Shown here one piece after another: positions 21,001 to 29,934 of a DNA stretch of 64,000 nt. The notes under the pieces were generated by a model. The model ran no database searches, was not told where the DNA came from, and saw nothing but the letters and a program-made list of their open reading frames with translations. The position numbers and the translations under genes are program-made. Source of the stretch: Symbiodinium natans (taxonomy: Eukaryota > Sar > Dinophyceae > Suessiales > Symbiodiniaceae). The DNA is taken from positions 62,001 to 126,000 of the forward strand of contig CAJNDS010000369.1 of assembly GCA_905221605.1 (NCBI GenBank), given 5' to 3'. Position 1 is the stretch's first letter; the number at the start of each line of letters is the position of its first letter.

Positions 21001-21883
21001 AGAGCTCCTCAAGCAGGAGCGCGGCGACCGCCTTGCACAACCCAAGCGGGTAAGCGGTCTCCTCACTAGTAGCATAGCGGAACTTAGACACACGACCCCA
21101 AGGCAGATGCTTATGGGAGGCAGACTCGCCAGGGCACGTCAGGTTGAGTTGGTCGAAGGCTGGCACGTTGTGCACCCACAACGTATGCTTGGGGCGGTTG
21201 CCCCCGTAGCAACAATGGTCAAACACAGCTTCCCGCAAGGACAAACCGGAAGTGCCCTGACGCCACGCAGTGGTCTGCCACATGAAAGAATTCAGGGGAT
21301 TCTCGCAGCTGACAAGCTTGCCGGCAAGAACAGCCCGTTTCAGGGCTGCAGCGGTCACGCCATAGAGGCGGTTGGCTGCAGCCACGCGTTGAGCCAAAAG
21401 GTCAGGAAGATCGGGTAGGCCATCAGGAAAGGTATCATCCCGACACGGTTCGGGGTCGTGAGCGGTCGCTTGGATCAGGCGAGCACGGGAGCTCGTGCCA
21501 CACGGTGGTGCAAAATGCACATAAAGACAAAAAGGGTTGTCGATCATGTCATGCAAAAGCTGTACATCAAAATCACGAGTGAGATCAAGTTTGACCATGG
21601 GACAAGGGCAATGCCTGGGGATCCGATGATCGACGCCACAGGAATCTTGCAGGCCTATGGCACGACGTGCCACAGTGAGACGAGCGCTGCCCGCAAACAC
21701 TTCAAGAGCATGGAAAACAGTCAGCTGCTTGCTACCGCCAGGGTGAGCTGCACTTTCTGAAAGGGGAACATCAGGCCGAGCAGGTAACACCTCCACCGGC
21801 AACAAGCCAGCAGGCACAGCAGCCTCTTCCACAGGGGCCGCAGGCTGAGGTTGGGAACATGAAGTGATTGCGGGCTCCGCCAG
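18026..21883 (-). CDS. pol: element 1 Pol: methyltransferase-like, 2OG-Fe(II) oxygenase-like, reverse transcriptase, RNase H
   Basis: About 1285 codons continue in frame from the Gag TGA. Numbering from the GTG at 21832: C5-methyltransferase-like motif I LEVFAGSARLT (43-53), FAPPCG (107-112), ENP (177-179) and GNRPKHTLW (211-219). The oxygenase-like core has HVD (487-489), FEGGIWI, a His cluster at 546-549 and R559. The reverse transcriptase has RPIDNY (826-831), LPFGS and YFDDF (950-954). RNase H has YVDAS (D1113), FTDNEG (D1187) and NVADAPSR (D1236). No ATG precedes methyltransferase motif I, so the domain needs readthrough of the Gag stop. The stop codon falls in terminal repeat B1. All catalytic motifs listed are intact. 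Confidence 0.85.
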   Translation of the reverse strand: MAEPAITSCSQPQPAAPVEEAAVPAGLLPVEVLPARPDVPLSESAAHPGGSKQLTVFHALEVFAGSARLTVARRAIGLQDSCGVDHRIPRHCPCPMVKLDLTRDFDVQLLHDMIDNPFCLYVHFAPPCGTSSRARLIQATAHDPEPCRDDTFPDGLPDLPDLLAQRVAAANRLYGVTAAALKRAVLAGKLVSCENPLNSFMWQTTAWRQGTSGLSLREAVFDHCCYGGNRPKHTLWVHNVPAFDQLNLTCPGESASHKHLPWGRVSKFRYATSEETAYPLGLCKAVAALLLEELCQRGFQLPARSLSDEVRQQHRAAQVSLGYQPRGKKVAPMVVVVVTSDHDFLPASAKLPVAVPVPPSASCDPPLPELPMGSRILRRVALGGGETPRSEPSSQPSSRNPGNPNCPVEQFASVCLQQKTILADDVIQLFQLLKSDRLARGAGLDDEFSWSTGAYAQGGVTGVRANLRLNPAVSNMLCQFVKQHAPGHPFSAIMLGRNLQGGVHVDKNNAQGFPNCVLKLSSFEGGIWIHNELGDVPCPDPNVPDLMGCELKFESNRILFNPHHKHCAMPRHGATRDILVAYTTNHTDRLTADQTAELQCVGFALPEQPRHQASSPAGPEEGSPPLGRVPDRFRTWVGVPWTCDEFIKQALEAKHPRLMSSGVPPELQQTIDFLASEGMHAVGASRTEALRQWLGRAAELDEQERVYKETLPKHCAKTLGKKRLLLFGEMIEAAGHNDPSLVADMSKGFALGGPIPYCPEFRAKRTAATMAVDDLRGSAQRMRKGILNSTKSSGDDVVDAETYRVTLDEVERGWLDGPLKESDLGASSLLTRRFGVVQNNKTRPIDNYLESGLNATSSSYDTITVHTADCIASGLARRLRADAKCRLHQLLLKSWDLHKAYKNLPLSLEALEDSFLCVYDPKGKCPRIFRQKVLPFGSRHSVHAFCRVSLGIWKVLVVLFLCHINVYFDDFVGVELAPLARLFDIGVCLVFRLLGWDVAEDKESVFDSCAKVLGLKFDLSESRLGRITLCNTESRRDEIFEALSDILSSGYLPQKDGERIRGRLQFAENQIAGKIAGTAYKQLSRFVLRGGGHLDECTRVALLRLRDRVNFSPPRVICANILTTMHLYVDASCEGDNVGLGGVLVNEVGSKMGFFSERASEHVRRRMNPESGNPIFEYECLAILVGLRLWAPLIRSTNLVVFTDNEGALACMVAGISSNKYGEVIAQHVHVLCDELGLNIWFERVNTCSNVADAPSRGSKDPELGKEFTIDLDTLVDHAFESWGL

Positions 21884-23134
21884 TCAAGCGAGTTTCTTGG
21901 GGCACACATGTGCCCCATGCATACCTCCACACCGCATGCAAACGTGCAAGCCCTTGCTGCAAGTTTGTCCGGCTTTGGCGCCGGGACAGCCTGCGGCCAT
22001 GTTAAAACCCCAGCAGCGCCGTTTCCCGGTTCGTGTCCATGATGAGAGGCCTCGCAGCTCAGAAGGCAGGTTGGCGGGCTCAGTAGGGGTTTGCTTGTCC
22101 TTCCCTTTACCCTTGCCTTTGGGCTTCCGGGGCTTCTTGGCTGGGGGCCCCTCAGGGGGGTCAGGAACGCCCGGCGGGGCGGGCGCAGGATGCTTGCCCG
22201 AAGAGTCAGGAAGAGGCAAAAGATGAAAGACCACGCGCGGGTCCTTCTGCAAATCAGCCCAGAGGCTATCCAACGGCAATTCACCTGTAGCCTTGCGACG
22301 CACCCCGGCTGGGGTTAACTCGGACAAACGGACCCAGGCGGCTCTATCAGCGTGGAGGAGTTGCTGAACAGTAGGACTGCGGTATCCCGCCAGGACAGGC
22401 TGCTGCAGGTGGTTCATAAGAAAGGAGTTCCACTCTTGCACATGAGCATATGTGCTAAGTCCAACAAGATCCATGGCCAACGCTCGACGGTGCAGGGCCT
22501 GGAACAGCTCAAGGGCATGCGTCACGTCGCAATGCTGCTCTGCAGCGCGGTCCTTGATAAGGACCACGGAAGATGAAGATCCCGGGGCTGCGACATCAAG
22601 TTCCTTGCGGGGCTTGTCCATACGCAGTTCCGCCTGACGGCAGGTAAACTTCGAAGGCTGAAGATACGAGACACAGTTGTCAGAGATCAGCTTCAGGCAA
22701 AGGTCATAGCTTGCATGCGAGCGCTCGTTGACACCAGACAAGTCAACACCTGCAAGGCGGGCAGCTTGCTTCTGCAGGCGATCACGCCGCTCTGCTGGAG
22801 GCAATTCTTTTGGCTGCTCTTCTTTATTCTCAACTAGGCACTTGGTCTCATTGACAACCAACGTCTGTGCTTCGAAGACTAACCGGCGTACCGCGGCGAC
22901 GGTACCAAGAGAGGGATCGGCACCTCCCGCACCCCCGGCTGCAGCTACTGGAGCAACTAAGGCCTTGAGTTTTTCGTCACTGGGGGACTCCCCGGGATGA
23001 CCAGGAGCGAACGCCAGTTTGGCCAAAGTGTCGACGCCCTGGTCAAGCAGCCGTTGCAAGGCATCATCTGGCAACCCCACCTTAGCGGCACGCTCTTTCA
23101 AAACTGCAGTAGATTCAGTCAACAAGGCAGACAT
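21884..23134 (-). CDS. gag: element 1 Gag-like protein
   Basis: The ATG at 23134 starts a 416-residue protein ending in TGA at 21886-21884. The N-terminal half is helical. A lysine/proline/glycine-rich stretch follows (KKPRKPKGKGKGKDKQTP). The C-terminus is a cysteine/histidine cluster of nucleocapsid type (CWGFNMAAGCPGAKAG, then CSKGLHVCMRCGGMHGAHVC). It aligns by eye with the element 3 Gag at 54730-56019: both have a shared LRRLILEAQT-like helix, the basic stretch and the same Cys/His pattern. Nested element 2 lies about 50 bases upstream of its ATG, separating it from the recombinase gene. Confidence 0.8.
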   Translation of the reverse strand: MSALLTESTAVLKERAAKVGLPDDALQRLLDQGVDTLAKLAFAPGHPGESPSDEKLKALVAPVAAAGGAGGADPSLGTVAAVRRLVFEAQTLVVNETKCLVENKEEQPKELPPAERRDRLQKQAARLAGVDLSGVNERSHASYDLCLKLISDNCVSYLQPSKFTCRQAELRMDKPRKELDVAAPGSSSSVVLIKDRAAEQHCDVTHALELFQALHRRALAMDLVGLSTYAHVQEWNSFLMNHLQQPVLAGYRSPTVQQLLHADRAAWVRLSELTPAGVRRKATGELPLDSLWADLQKDPRVVFHLLPLPDSSGKHPAPAPPGVPDPPEGPPAKKPRKPKGKGKGKDKQTPTEPANLPSELRGLSSWTRTGKRRCWGFNMAAGCPGAKAGQTCSKGLHVCMRCGGMHGAHVCPKKLA

Positions 23135-23181
23135 GGCGCACAGGATCTTAGGGCAAGCGAAAACTGGACCTAACAACACCT

Positions 23182-24067
23182 GTTTGAGATCTCTAAGTCC
23201 GTATGCGTCCAAGCTTATCAAAGAATTCTGAGTGAAATGGTCCAGCGAATAGATCGCATTCATCAGAATATCCAATGTCGAAAAAAAAGGGAATATCGCA
23301 GAAGCTCAATTCAGTACCCTCTTTTGTTTCTCGAAGAAATGGCGGATCACAAAACGCAAGACCACCCGAAAGAAACGATTGGCGATCATGCTCAAAACGT
23401 TCTGCACAAAAGCGATTCAACGTGGCAACTTACCAGCTGCCAAGAACCGAAGAGCAGAAAAGCACGATAACACCAAAATCGGATAAAAGGGTCGAGACTC
23501 CCACGACCCTACATGGCTGGTGCATGGGGATGGATGGTGGGTGACACAAAACCGGATTCACCGGAAAGTAAGCTTGAACAGCTGACAGCTTCAAATGAAA
23601 GCGAAATGCCGAGCTTGCAAATTTCGTTTCCTAAAACAGGAAAACGGTTCAGCAAGGTAAACTCGGAAATCAGTTCGCAGAAAAAAACATTGAAGCATGT
23701 CTTCCGGGCTTCAGACCCCAAACAGCCGCGTTAGAAACACAAGCCGTTTGAGATCTCTAAGTCCGTATGCGTCCAAGCTTATCAAAGAATTCTGAGTGAA
23801 ATGGTCCAGCGAATAGATCGCATTCATCAGAATATCCAATGTCGAAAAAAAAGGGAATATCGCAGAAGCCCAATTCAGTACCCTCTTTTGTTTCTCGAAG
23901 AAATGGCGGATCACAAAACGCAAGACCACCCGAAAGAAACGATTGGCGATCATGCTCAAAACGTTCTGCACAAAAGCGATTCAACGTGGCAACTTACCAG
24001 CTGCCAAGAACCGAAGAGCAGAAAAGCACGATAACACCAAAATCGGATAAAAGGGTCGAGACTCCCA
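23182..24067 (-). repeat. element 2 repeats A1-spacer-B1-A2
   Basis: A1 is 23182-23503, the spacer is 23504-23540, B1 is 23541-23746 and A2 is 23747-24067. B1 abuts A2 directly, as expected for a split direct repeat that reforms a circle junction. Confidence 0.9.
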
Positions 24068-24182
24068 AAAGTACTCGTTTCACGACCCGCAGGGGAATTC
24101 GACCCCAAATATCACATTCGAGAAACAGGTACAGAAGAGCAGGACCGCGCAATATTCCATCTTTTCACACGCAGAAGCACTG

Positions 24183-27100
24183 TTAGTCTGCAAAGGCTCG
24201 GAAGGCAGCAGGCCACTGAGAGCCAGGGGGAAACAAGAGAGCGCGGCCTTGAGGTCGAAGTAAGTGAGCCACAGGAGGCTGACAGCGGTCAGCAAGTGGC
24301 AGCGGACTAAGACCTCCCTTGAGACGACTGAGCTCGTCCGCAAGGTCGTTGCGATATCCAGGAATGTGCTCAATGTCAGCACAAAGGCCGGACCAGCGTT
24401 GAAAGCACATGAAGCAAGAAAGGACAGCTGCAAGAGCTGGCACAGAGCTAAGTCCGTTCTCGGCGACTGCTTCAGCTCCCGAGTTGTCCAAACGAAGGCA
24501 AACACGAAGTGGTCCTCGGCAAGAGGGAAGCGTGTCGTGGATGCACCACAGGAGCAGCAATTGGGCCAGCAGCTCCAAGGCTGATATGTGGGCCTGCAAA
24601 GGGGCAGAGAAGAGAGGCAGATGTTCAGCCGCCACAGAAGCAGACCAGTGCAAGGAGAACCACCTAGAAACACCCGAAGGCCAGGTGACGTAACCTCCTA
24701 AACCACACCCCAGCTCGTCAGCAAACGCGTCAGCCTCAGCGACTAAGGGTAGCACAGGAGGTGAGCGAAGACTGAAGATGAAGGGAGTGTCTGCCAGCAG
24801 GGCCAACCAGGACTCGGCTGCATTGCGAGCATCATCATTGATCTCGCGAAATGGATGATCAGGCATGCGCACCTCAACCCACAGACGCCTTTTCAGGAAA
24901 GGATGCCCCACAAGATCAGTTTTCGTCAACACTTGGCGATTCGCCACACGAGAAATGCGTGCACGAGCTGGAAAGGACGCATGAGACGTAGCCCTCGTGA
25001 GCACACAGTCGTCATCTACCAGAGCGCAGATGGACTGCCAAAGCGAGGGCTGAACCGCCACACAAGACGAAGGGATGCGAGCCATGATCTTACACAAGGG
25101 GGCAAGCAAGGGGCGCAACAGGTGCCAGAGACTGGTCAGCCAAAGCAGCCTGCCAATCAGCGATTCAAGCTCCTTGACCTTTATGCGTGTAGCTCCTGGC
25201 CGAGCCAGCGCTCGAAGAGGCTCCAAGATCTTCGAAAGTTTCTCCGGAGGCAGAGACACGGTCCAACTGCGGAGATCGATGTCCCAGCCTATCCATCGCG
25301 CGCATGGACCCCAGGATGCCTTGGACCAGGACAGAGGGACTCGCAGAGCCAGGAATAGCAAGATCCAGAGTCCTGCATAGACAGGCGCAGTGTCAGCGCG
25401 AAAGACGCCGAAGTAGTCGTCCACATAAGCAAACATCAGATGTGCAACCCATACCAACTTATGTGAAAGACGAAGCAAAGCTCCAGCAATACGACCCCAC
25501 CACCAAGAGGAAGCTTTGGCACCGAAGTTAAGTGTTCTGGACACAAAGGCACGACCCTGGAATGTGAAGGACAGGAGTCCCTGGTCCAAGGACGAAATCA
25601 TGACCTGCCGGTGAGCTTTGCGCACATCCAAGGAAACAACAATCCACTCCTCCGAGGCAAGCGAAATCGGCGCACAGGCCTGAAGATCTGAAATGCGTGG
25701 ATTGAGCAGGTGGTTAGGGATGACACAAGATGAAGTAACCCCACTAATGCTCGAGTCCACAACGAGTCGGGGAGATCGACCTTCAGCAAGAACCAACCCC
25801 AGCTTCCCGAAAGCAACTTTAGGAAACGCGGCTTTCACTGCCTCCACGGAAGGATACTCCACGATCCAACCCTCACGCAGCTCCTCCTCCAGGAGACTGA
25901 GGACTTGAGCGGGCTGGTCCGATGCGGACTTCCAGCTACCATGACAAATCTGCAGATCTTCTTCCAAGGAATCGCTTTGCCGGACCGGCCAGTGAGGAGA
26001 TGGTGCAAGCTCATACCCGACACCAATCCGAACCCCGGCCCGAAGATCCGCACACATAGAGGCTTCAGGATCCTGGATTTTCTCAAGCAGTGCCTGCAAC
26101 AAGTTGAGACGAAAGGGTTGTCCAGGAGACACATGCAGGAGATCTTGGCGGCTCCAACCAGAATCCCCCAAGAAGCAGCACAAGTCCTGCAAGAACGGCT
26201 CGACCTCAGTGTCTGCCAGAGGACAGAGGTCCGTGCCCAGCTCGAGCTTGGAAGGTAAGACGCGCCCAAGACCGGACGAGAGGAGCCGCTGGGTCCAAGC
26301 AAGGCGAAGATCATGCAAGAGATCCTGGCCCAGCGGCCTCATCCAGAATGCGGAACTCTGCAGGCCACCCCCGTCTTCCACACGAAGGCAACCCTGTGGC
26401 CAAGGCACTTTCTCAGGCAGGAGACCTTGCCATGCCGCAATGGGCACGCAGCGCCCCTGCGACGTGACAAATGGAGCCATGAAGTCAGCGATGGCATCAG
26501 CAAGCGAGGCAGGGTACTCCGCTGTCAAACGGCTCTTGTAACTCCCATCCGGCAAACGCTTACCAAGAAAGCTCTCATGTGCCTTCGGCCCATGGGCGCA
26601 GGTACATGCCAGTTTGGCAACCTCCGGGCGATTTGACACAAAGGCCCAACGCTTTTGCAAGGCGGAACCATGCATGCAAGCGGCAACCTGTGCACAGAAG
26701 GGAGCTTCAGCTTTGATCCACGCTTGCATCTTGGGGTCCTGAAAGGTCATGGAACCAGGAGGATTCTCCAGCATAATGCAGCCACCGGCAGCAGCAACAC
26801 GCGACAGAAGCTCGCGAGCTCGATCATGCAGCAATTGGCTTTCCTGCACAGCCAGGGTGGCTCGCCAGTCATTGTCAGGAAAGCCATCCAGCGCCCACGG
26901 GGCACGAACTGCATTGGGGCCCTGAGGCAGCAGTTTCAAAGGCGAGAATTCCGAGCATACAGGCGCCGCCGCAGCAGCCCCGACAAGACCGCTGCTGGCC
27001 AGACCACACAGAGCTTCGAAGTGCACATCATCAAGCAGATCGAAAGCGGGGCCGAAAATCAGATCAACTGCCTCGAATCGATCAGAGTTTCTTTTGGCCA

Positions 27101-28112
27101 TGGCCACTGAGAGAGGTTGTTTGGCACCTGCGAAAAGGTCAAGAAAAAATTTCGGATGTGTTAGCCCAGGACACAGCTTGCACAACTCCAAAGGCTCCTG
27201 AGGCCGGTCATGGCACACGGGCTCGCACGGTGCAGCAATGAGATCGACCGCAGCGCCAGGAGGTACAGAACCCGGGGCAGCCGGAGCGCCATCCACACCA
27301 AGACCATCGTGCTCACGGACGATGGGCTGATCATCCCACAGTGCAGAGCCAAGCAGCTCGCGAGCTTGAGAGCTGAGCTGCAAGTTATGAGGCACCACCG
27401 GAGATGCGTGCAAGAGATCCCGTTCCGAAGGCAACCGAAACCCCAACTCCTGGAGAGTACAACGGTCCTTATACGAGGCCTTGTTGCAAGCACGTAAGGT
27501 GTAGATTGCCAGAACCAGACGACGTCCACTGAATCCAGAGACACGATGCCAGCAGGAGGCAGCAGAGAAGACCATGGGGCCTTTTCTGGGTTCAAGCACA
27601 ACCGCAGGCAAGTAGCATCCCTGGAATTGAGTAGGCACGGAGCCAGACTCGTGGGCCACAACAAGCTCACCCCCTTGAAAATCACAGAGAGGAATCACAA
27701 CATTCGGCAGGTCCGAGTTGAGATGGTCTTTGTGCTCACGTGATGCGATGCCATCAATGGCAACAAAACTAGTATGGAAAAAATTCGGGCAAATAGCAGC
27801 AATGAAGCGATTCAAGACACGCACAGAATGTGGATGCGAACGACACAATTGTCGCAGGCCCACCTTGTGACGATGGAAGACCCCGGCAGTCACCGAGCGA
27901 CCCTCCGAGAAACGACCATCGGAGTCAGGTGCTTCACACAAAAGTTGATCGAGCAGGTCCACAACGCGTTCACGCGATGGCGGGCCCGACTCAAGCAGCA
28001 TAATTGATGCAAAATCCTCGGCACAACCTTGAACCTGGGCAAAATTGGGCGGCACCGCCCTCGTCGGGGAGTCGGCTGACCTCCGAGGCAGGACAGCCCA
28101 CTCCACAGATTG
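24183..28112 (-). CDS. pol: element 2 Pol: 2OG-Fe(II) oxygenase-like, methyltransferase-like, reverse transcriptase, RNase H
   Basis: The frame is continuous from just after the Gag TGA (28115-28113) to 24183, about 1309 codons. Numbering from the GTG at 28106: the oxygenase-like core has HKD (125-127), FQGGELVV (143-150), H187 and R195. The methyltransferase-like domain has FLDLFAG (321-327), APVC (381-384), ENPPGS (447-452) and QKRWAF (484-489). The reverse transcriptase has LVVD (781-784), LDVRKAH (826-832) and YVDD (894-897). RNase H follows with EADAFAD, LDNSGAEAV and NDLADELSR. The two base-modifying domains are in the reverse order of element 1. The first ATG (residue 36) precedes the oxygenase, so internal initiation is possible besides readthrough. 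Confidence 0.85.
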   Translation of the reverse strand, partial: QSVEWAVLPRRSADSPTRAVPPNFAQVQGCAEDFASIMLLESGPPSRERVVDLLDQLLCEAPDSDGRFSEGRSVTAGVFHRHKVGLRQLCRSHPHSVRVLNRFIAAICPNFFHTSFVAIDGIASREHKDHLNSDLPNVVIPLCDFQGGELVVAHESGSVPTQFQGCYLPAVVLEPRKGPMVFSAASCWHRVSGFSGRRLVLAIYTLRACNKASYKDRCTLQELGFRLPSERDLLHASPVVPHNLQLSSQARELLGSALWDDQPIVREHDGLGVDGAPAAPGSVPPGAAVDLIAAPCEPVCHDRPQEPLELCKLCPGLTHPKFFLDLFAGAKQPLSVAMAKRNSDRFEAVDLIFGPAFDLLDDVHFEALCGLASSGLVGAAAAAPVCSEFSPLKLLPQGPNAVRAPWALDGFPDNDWRATLAVQESQLLHDRARELLSRVAAAGGCIMLENPPGSMTFQDPKMQAWIKAEAPFCAQVAACMHGSALQKRWAFVSNRPEVAKLACTCAHGPKAHESFLGKRLPDGSYKSRLTAEYPASLADAIADFMAPFVTSQGRCVPIAAWQGLLPEKVPWPQGCLRVEDGGGLQSSAFWMRPLGQDLLHDLRLAWTQRLLSSGLGRVLPSKLELGTDLCPLADTEVEPFLQDLCCFLGDSGWSRQDLLHVSPGQPFRLNLLQALLEKIQDPEASMCADLRAGVRIGVGYELAPSPHWPVRQSDSLEEDLQICHGSWKSASDQPAQVLSLLEEELREGWIVEYPSVEAVKAAFPKVAFGKLGLVLAEGRSPRLVVDSSISGVTSSCVIPNHLLNPRISDLQACAPISLASEEWIVVSLDVRKAHRQVMISSLDQGLLSFTFQGRAFVSRTLNFGAKASSWWWGRIAGALLRLSHKLVWVAHLMFAYVDDYFGVFRADTAPVYAGLWILLFLALRVPLSWSKASWGPCARWIGWDIDLRSWTVSLPPEKLSKILEPLRALARPGATRIKVKELESLIGRLLWLTSLWHLLRPLLAPLCKIMARIPSSCVAVQPSLWQSICALVDDDCVLTRATSHASFPARARISRVANRQVLTKTDLVGHPFLKRRLWVEVRMPDHPFREINDDARNAAESWLALLADTPFIFSLRSPPVLPLVAEADAFADELGCGLGGYVTWPSGVSRWFSLHWSASVAAEHLPLFSAPLQAHISALELLAQLLLLWCIHDTLPSCRGPLRVCLRLDNSGAEAVAENGLSSVPALAAVLSCFMCFQRWSGLCADIEHIPGYRNDLADELSRLKGGLSPLPLADRCQPPVAHLLRPQGRALLFPPGSQWPAAFRAFAD

Positions 28113-29399
28113 TCAATGCGGTGCAGAGACATGGGCAGTAGCTGAGTGAGCCTGACCACATGGAACCCCGGAAGAATCCAGAACAGGGCACTTGTGAGAG
28201 AAGCGGCAAGTTTTGTTGCGACACTTAGCCGTGTGGAAGCGGATGCACACTCCCTGACCTCCCACCTGGCGGGCCCAGTTCGACGGCCAGCTGGAGGGCG
28301 AAACACGAGCCTTCTTGGAGGGATGAGCGGACTCATTGCGACGAGTCCCAGTTCCCGAACCGGACCCGGGATTCCCCTGCTTCTTGGGGGGTGCACCTGA
28401 CTGACCTGAGCCTTGGGCTTGGGATTTGCGACGATTCCCGCGACCATTTTCGCCATTGGCCCCAGCATGACCAGCACTAGTGCGAGGGCGGGGCGCAAGC
28501 GTATTGTGCAGCTCAGGACGAACATGCGTGAACTCCGACACGCAGTCTGTCAGAGACCATTGGTAGTCTCGTTGCAAAGACCCAATCGCCAGCCACAAGG
28601 AGCGATCCGCTTCCATGACCTCAGGGAGAGTGGGACCCCGAAGAGTTCGGTCGATCGGCACCATCGTTGCAAGACCGACGAACTTTTCCATCAGCTTGCG
28701 AAGCGGAAGCAGGTGACACGCATCCAACATAGCCAAGGCGATGCAAAGGCGATCAAAGAACTTGCGAACCACCGACTCCATAGGTGCCTGCATGGGGATG
28801 TCGATCAAGAATTCTTCCTCGGCACTGGGCGCCAAGAGCGACGCCAACATTTGAGAGTCTGTGCGAGGCCGGCGCCTCTCCGTAAACGCCACCTCATCAG
28901 CTTCGGAAGTGCGGACACGCCAGCTGAACCAACGCATATGATCAGATGACACAGCATCCTTCACTGCAGAGAGAAGAGCGCGCGAAGGCATGATGTCGGG
29001 ACGCAACAGTTCCGACGGGTACTTACCTTGGAAGTCCTGAACCAACTTATTGACGTCCGCAACCTCAAGTGACTTCTTGGGAACAGCAGTGCCCAGACTG
29101 GGCGTTGCAGTGGCACTCGAACCAGCCGGGCTGACCTGACTGATGCATTCCTTCACAACACGACGCAAAGATGCAGCTTCCGGGGAGAAGAGCGGTGCGG
29201 CCGGATCACACTTCCCGCAGGGCGTCCCAAGACTGACACAAGAGGGCTCCAAATGCTCGAGGCTGGGAATAGCATGAGCGAGCAGCGATATGGTCTTAAA
29301 ACCACCACGTGCCAGCCTAGTCTTGACTGTGTCAGGAACAGCCCACGCCTGAAGCTGATCAGTGAAGTAGTCCTCGTCATCGATCCTGACCGAAGCCAT
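28113..29399 (-). CDS. gag: element 2 Gag-like protein
   Basis: The ATG at 29399 (MASVRIDDEDYFTDQLQ) gives 428 residues ending in TGA. The N-terminal half is helical. A Gly/Arg/Lys-rich linker (GRGNRRKSQAQGSGQSG) leads to a C-terminal Cys/His finger (CIRFHTAKCRNKTCRFSHKC), CCCH in spacing. It differs in sequence from the element 1 and 3 Gags but has the same architecture and the same in-frame TGA before Pol. Confidence 0.75.
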   Translation of the reverse strand: MASVRIDDEDYFTDQLQAWAVPDTVKTRLARGGFKTISLLAHAIPSLEHLEPSCVSLGTPCGKCDPAAPLFSPEAASLRRVVKECISQVSPAGSSATATPSLGTAVPKKSLEVADVNKLVQDFQGKYPSELLRPDIMPSRALLSAVKDAVSSDHMRWFSWRVRTSEADEVAFTERRRPRTDSQMLASLLAPSAEEEFLIDIPMQAPMESVVRKFFDRLCIALAMLDACHLLPLRKLMEKFVGLATMVPIDRTLRGPTLPEVMEADRSLWLAIGSLQRDYQWSLTDCVSEFTHVRPELHNTLAPRPRTSAGHAGANGENGRGNRRKSQAQGSGQSGAPPKKQGNPGSGSGTGTRRNESAHPSKKARVSPSSWPSNWARQVGGQGVCIRFHTAKCRNKTCRFSHKCPVLDSSGVPCGQAHSATAHVSAPH

Positions 29400-29622
29400 G
29401 CGCTCGACACCAAAGGGGCAATCTACCACTACGTAGACTGCCGACAGACGCAGCTGAGCAGCCCAAAAGAACTAGCTTCAAACAACCTTGACAAGGTGGC
29501 AGCGGCAGAAGTCAAAGATCAGCCTCAAGCTTTCCAGGAGCATGCCAGGACTCTGAAAAGCTTACGATCAACCATAGGGCTGATCAAATACTCGAGCATG
29601 AACATCATGAACTTCAGACCCG

Positions 29623-29766
29623 GGTCAACAAGCGTGTTGACCAAATACTCGAGCGGGAGAGAGCATGTCTCAGCCGAGGACCGTGGTCAACAAGCGTGTT
29701 GACCAAATACTCGAGTGAGCGAGTCCATGTTGCAGCCGAAGACCGTGGTCAACAAGCGTGTTGACC
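29623..29766. repeat. three 62-bp units each with a GGTCAACA/TGTTGACC hairpin
   Basis: The units begin at 29623, 29685 and 29747. Each contains GGTCAACAAGCGTGTTGACC, a perfect 8-bp stem with a 4-base loop, followed by AAATACTCGAG. They lie in the gap between recombinase and Gag of element 2. Confidence 0.75.
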
Positions 29767-29934
29767 AAATACTCGAGCACAAGAGTGCAAGCATGAAGCC
29801 GCGCAAGAGCCGAAGGCTCCAGCACGCGAAAGCGCAGGTCAGTTTTGCACTCAGCTGGAAACTGCCGGAAGCACATGGACAAAAATCCACGCACAGCAGA
29901 GAAGCTCCCAGACAAAATTTCACACAAAATTAAA

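Noticed and set aside
18026-21883. Methyltransferase-like domain as an N6-adenine (DAM-type) enzyme as in some DIRS elements
   Set aside because: The catalytic loop reads APPC and the later motif EN-P, closer to C5 enzymes than to the D/N-PP-Y/F loop; a structure prediction would settle it.
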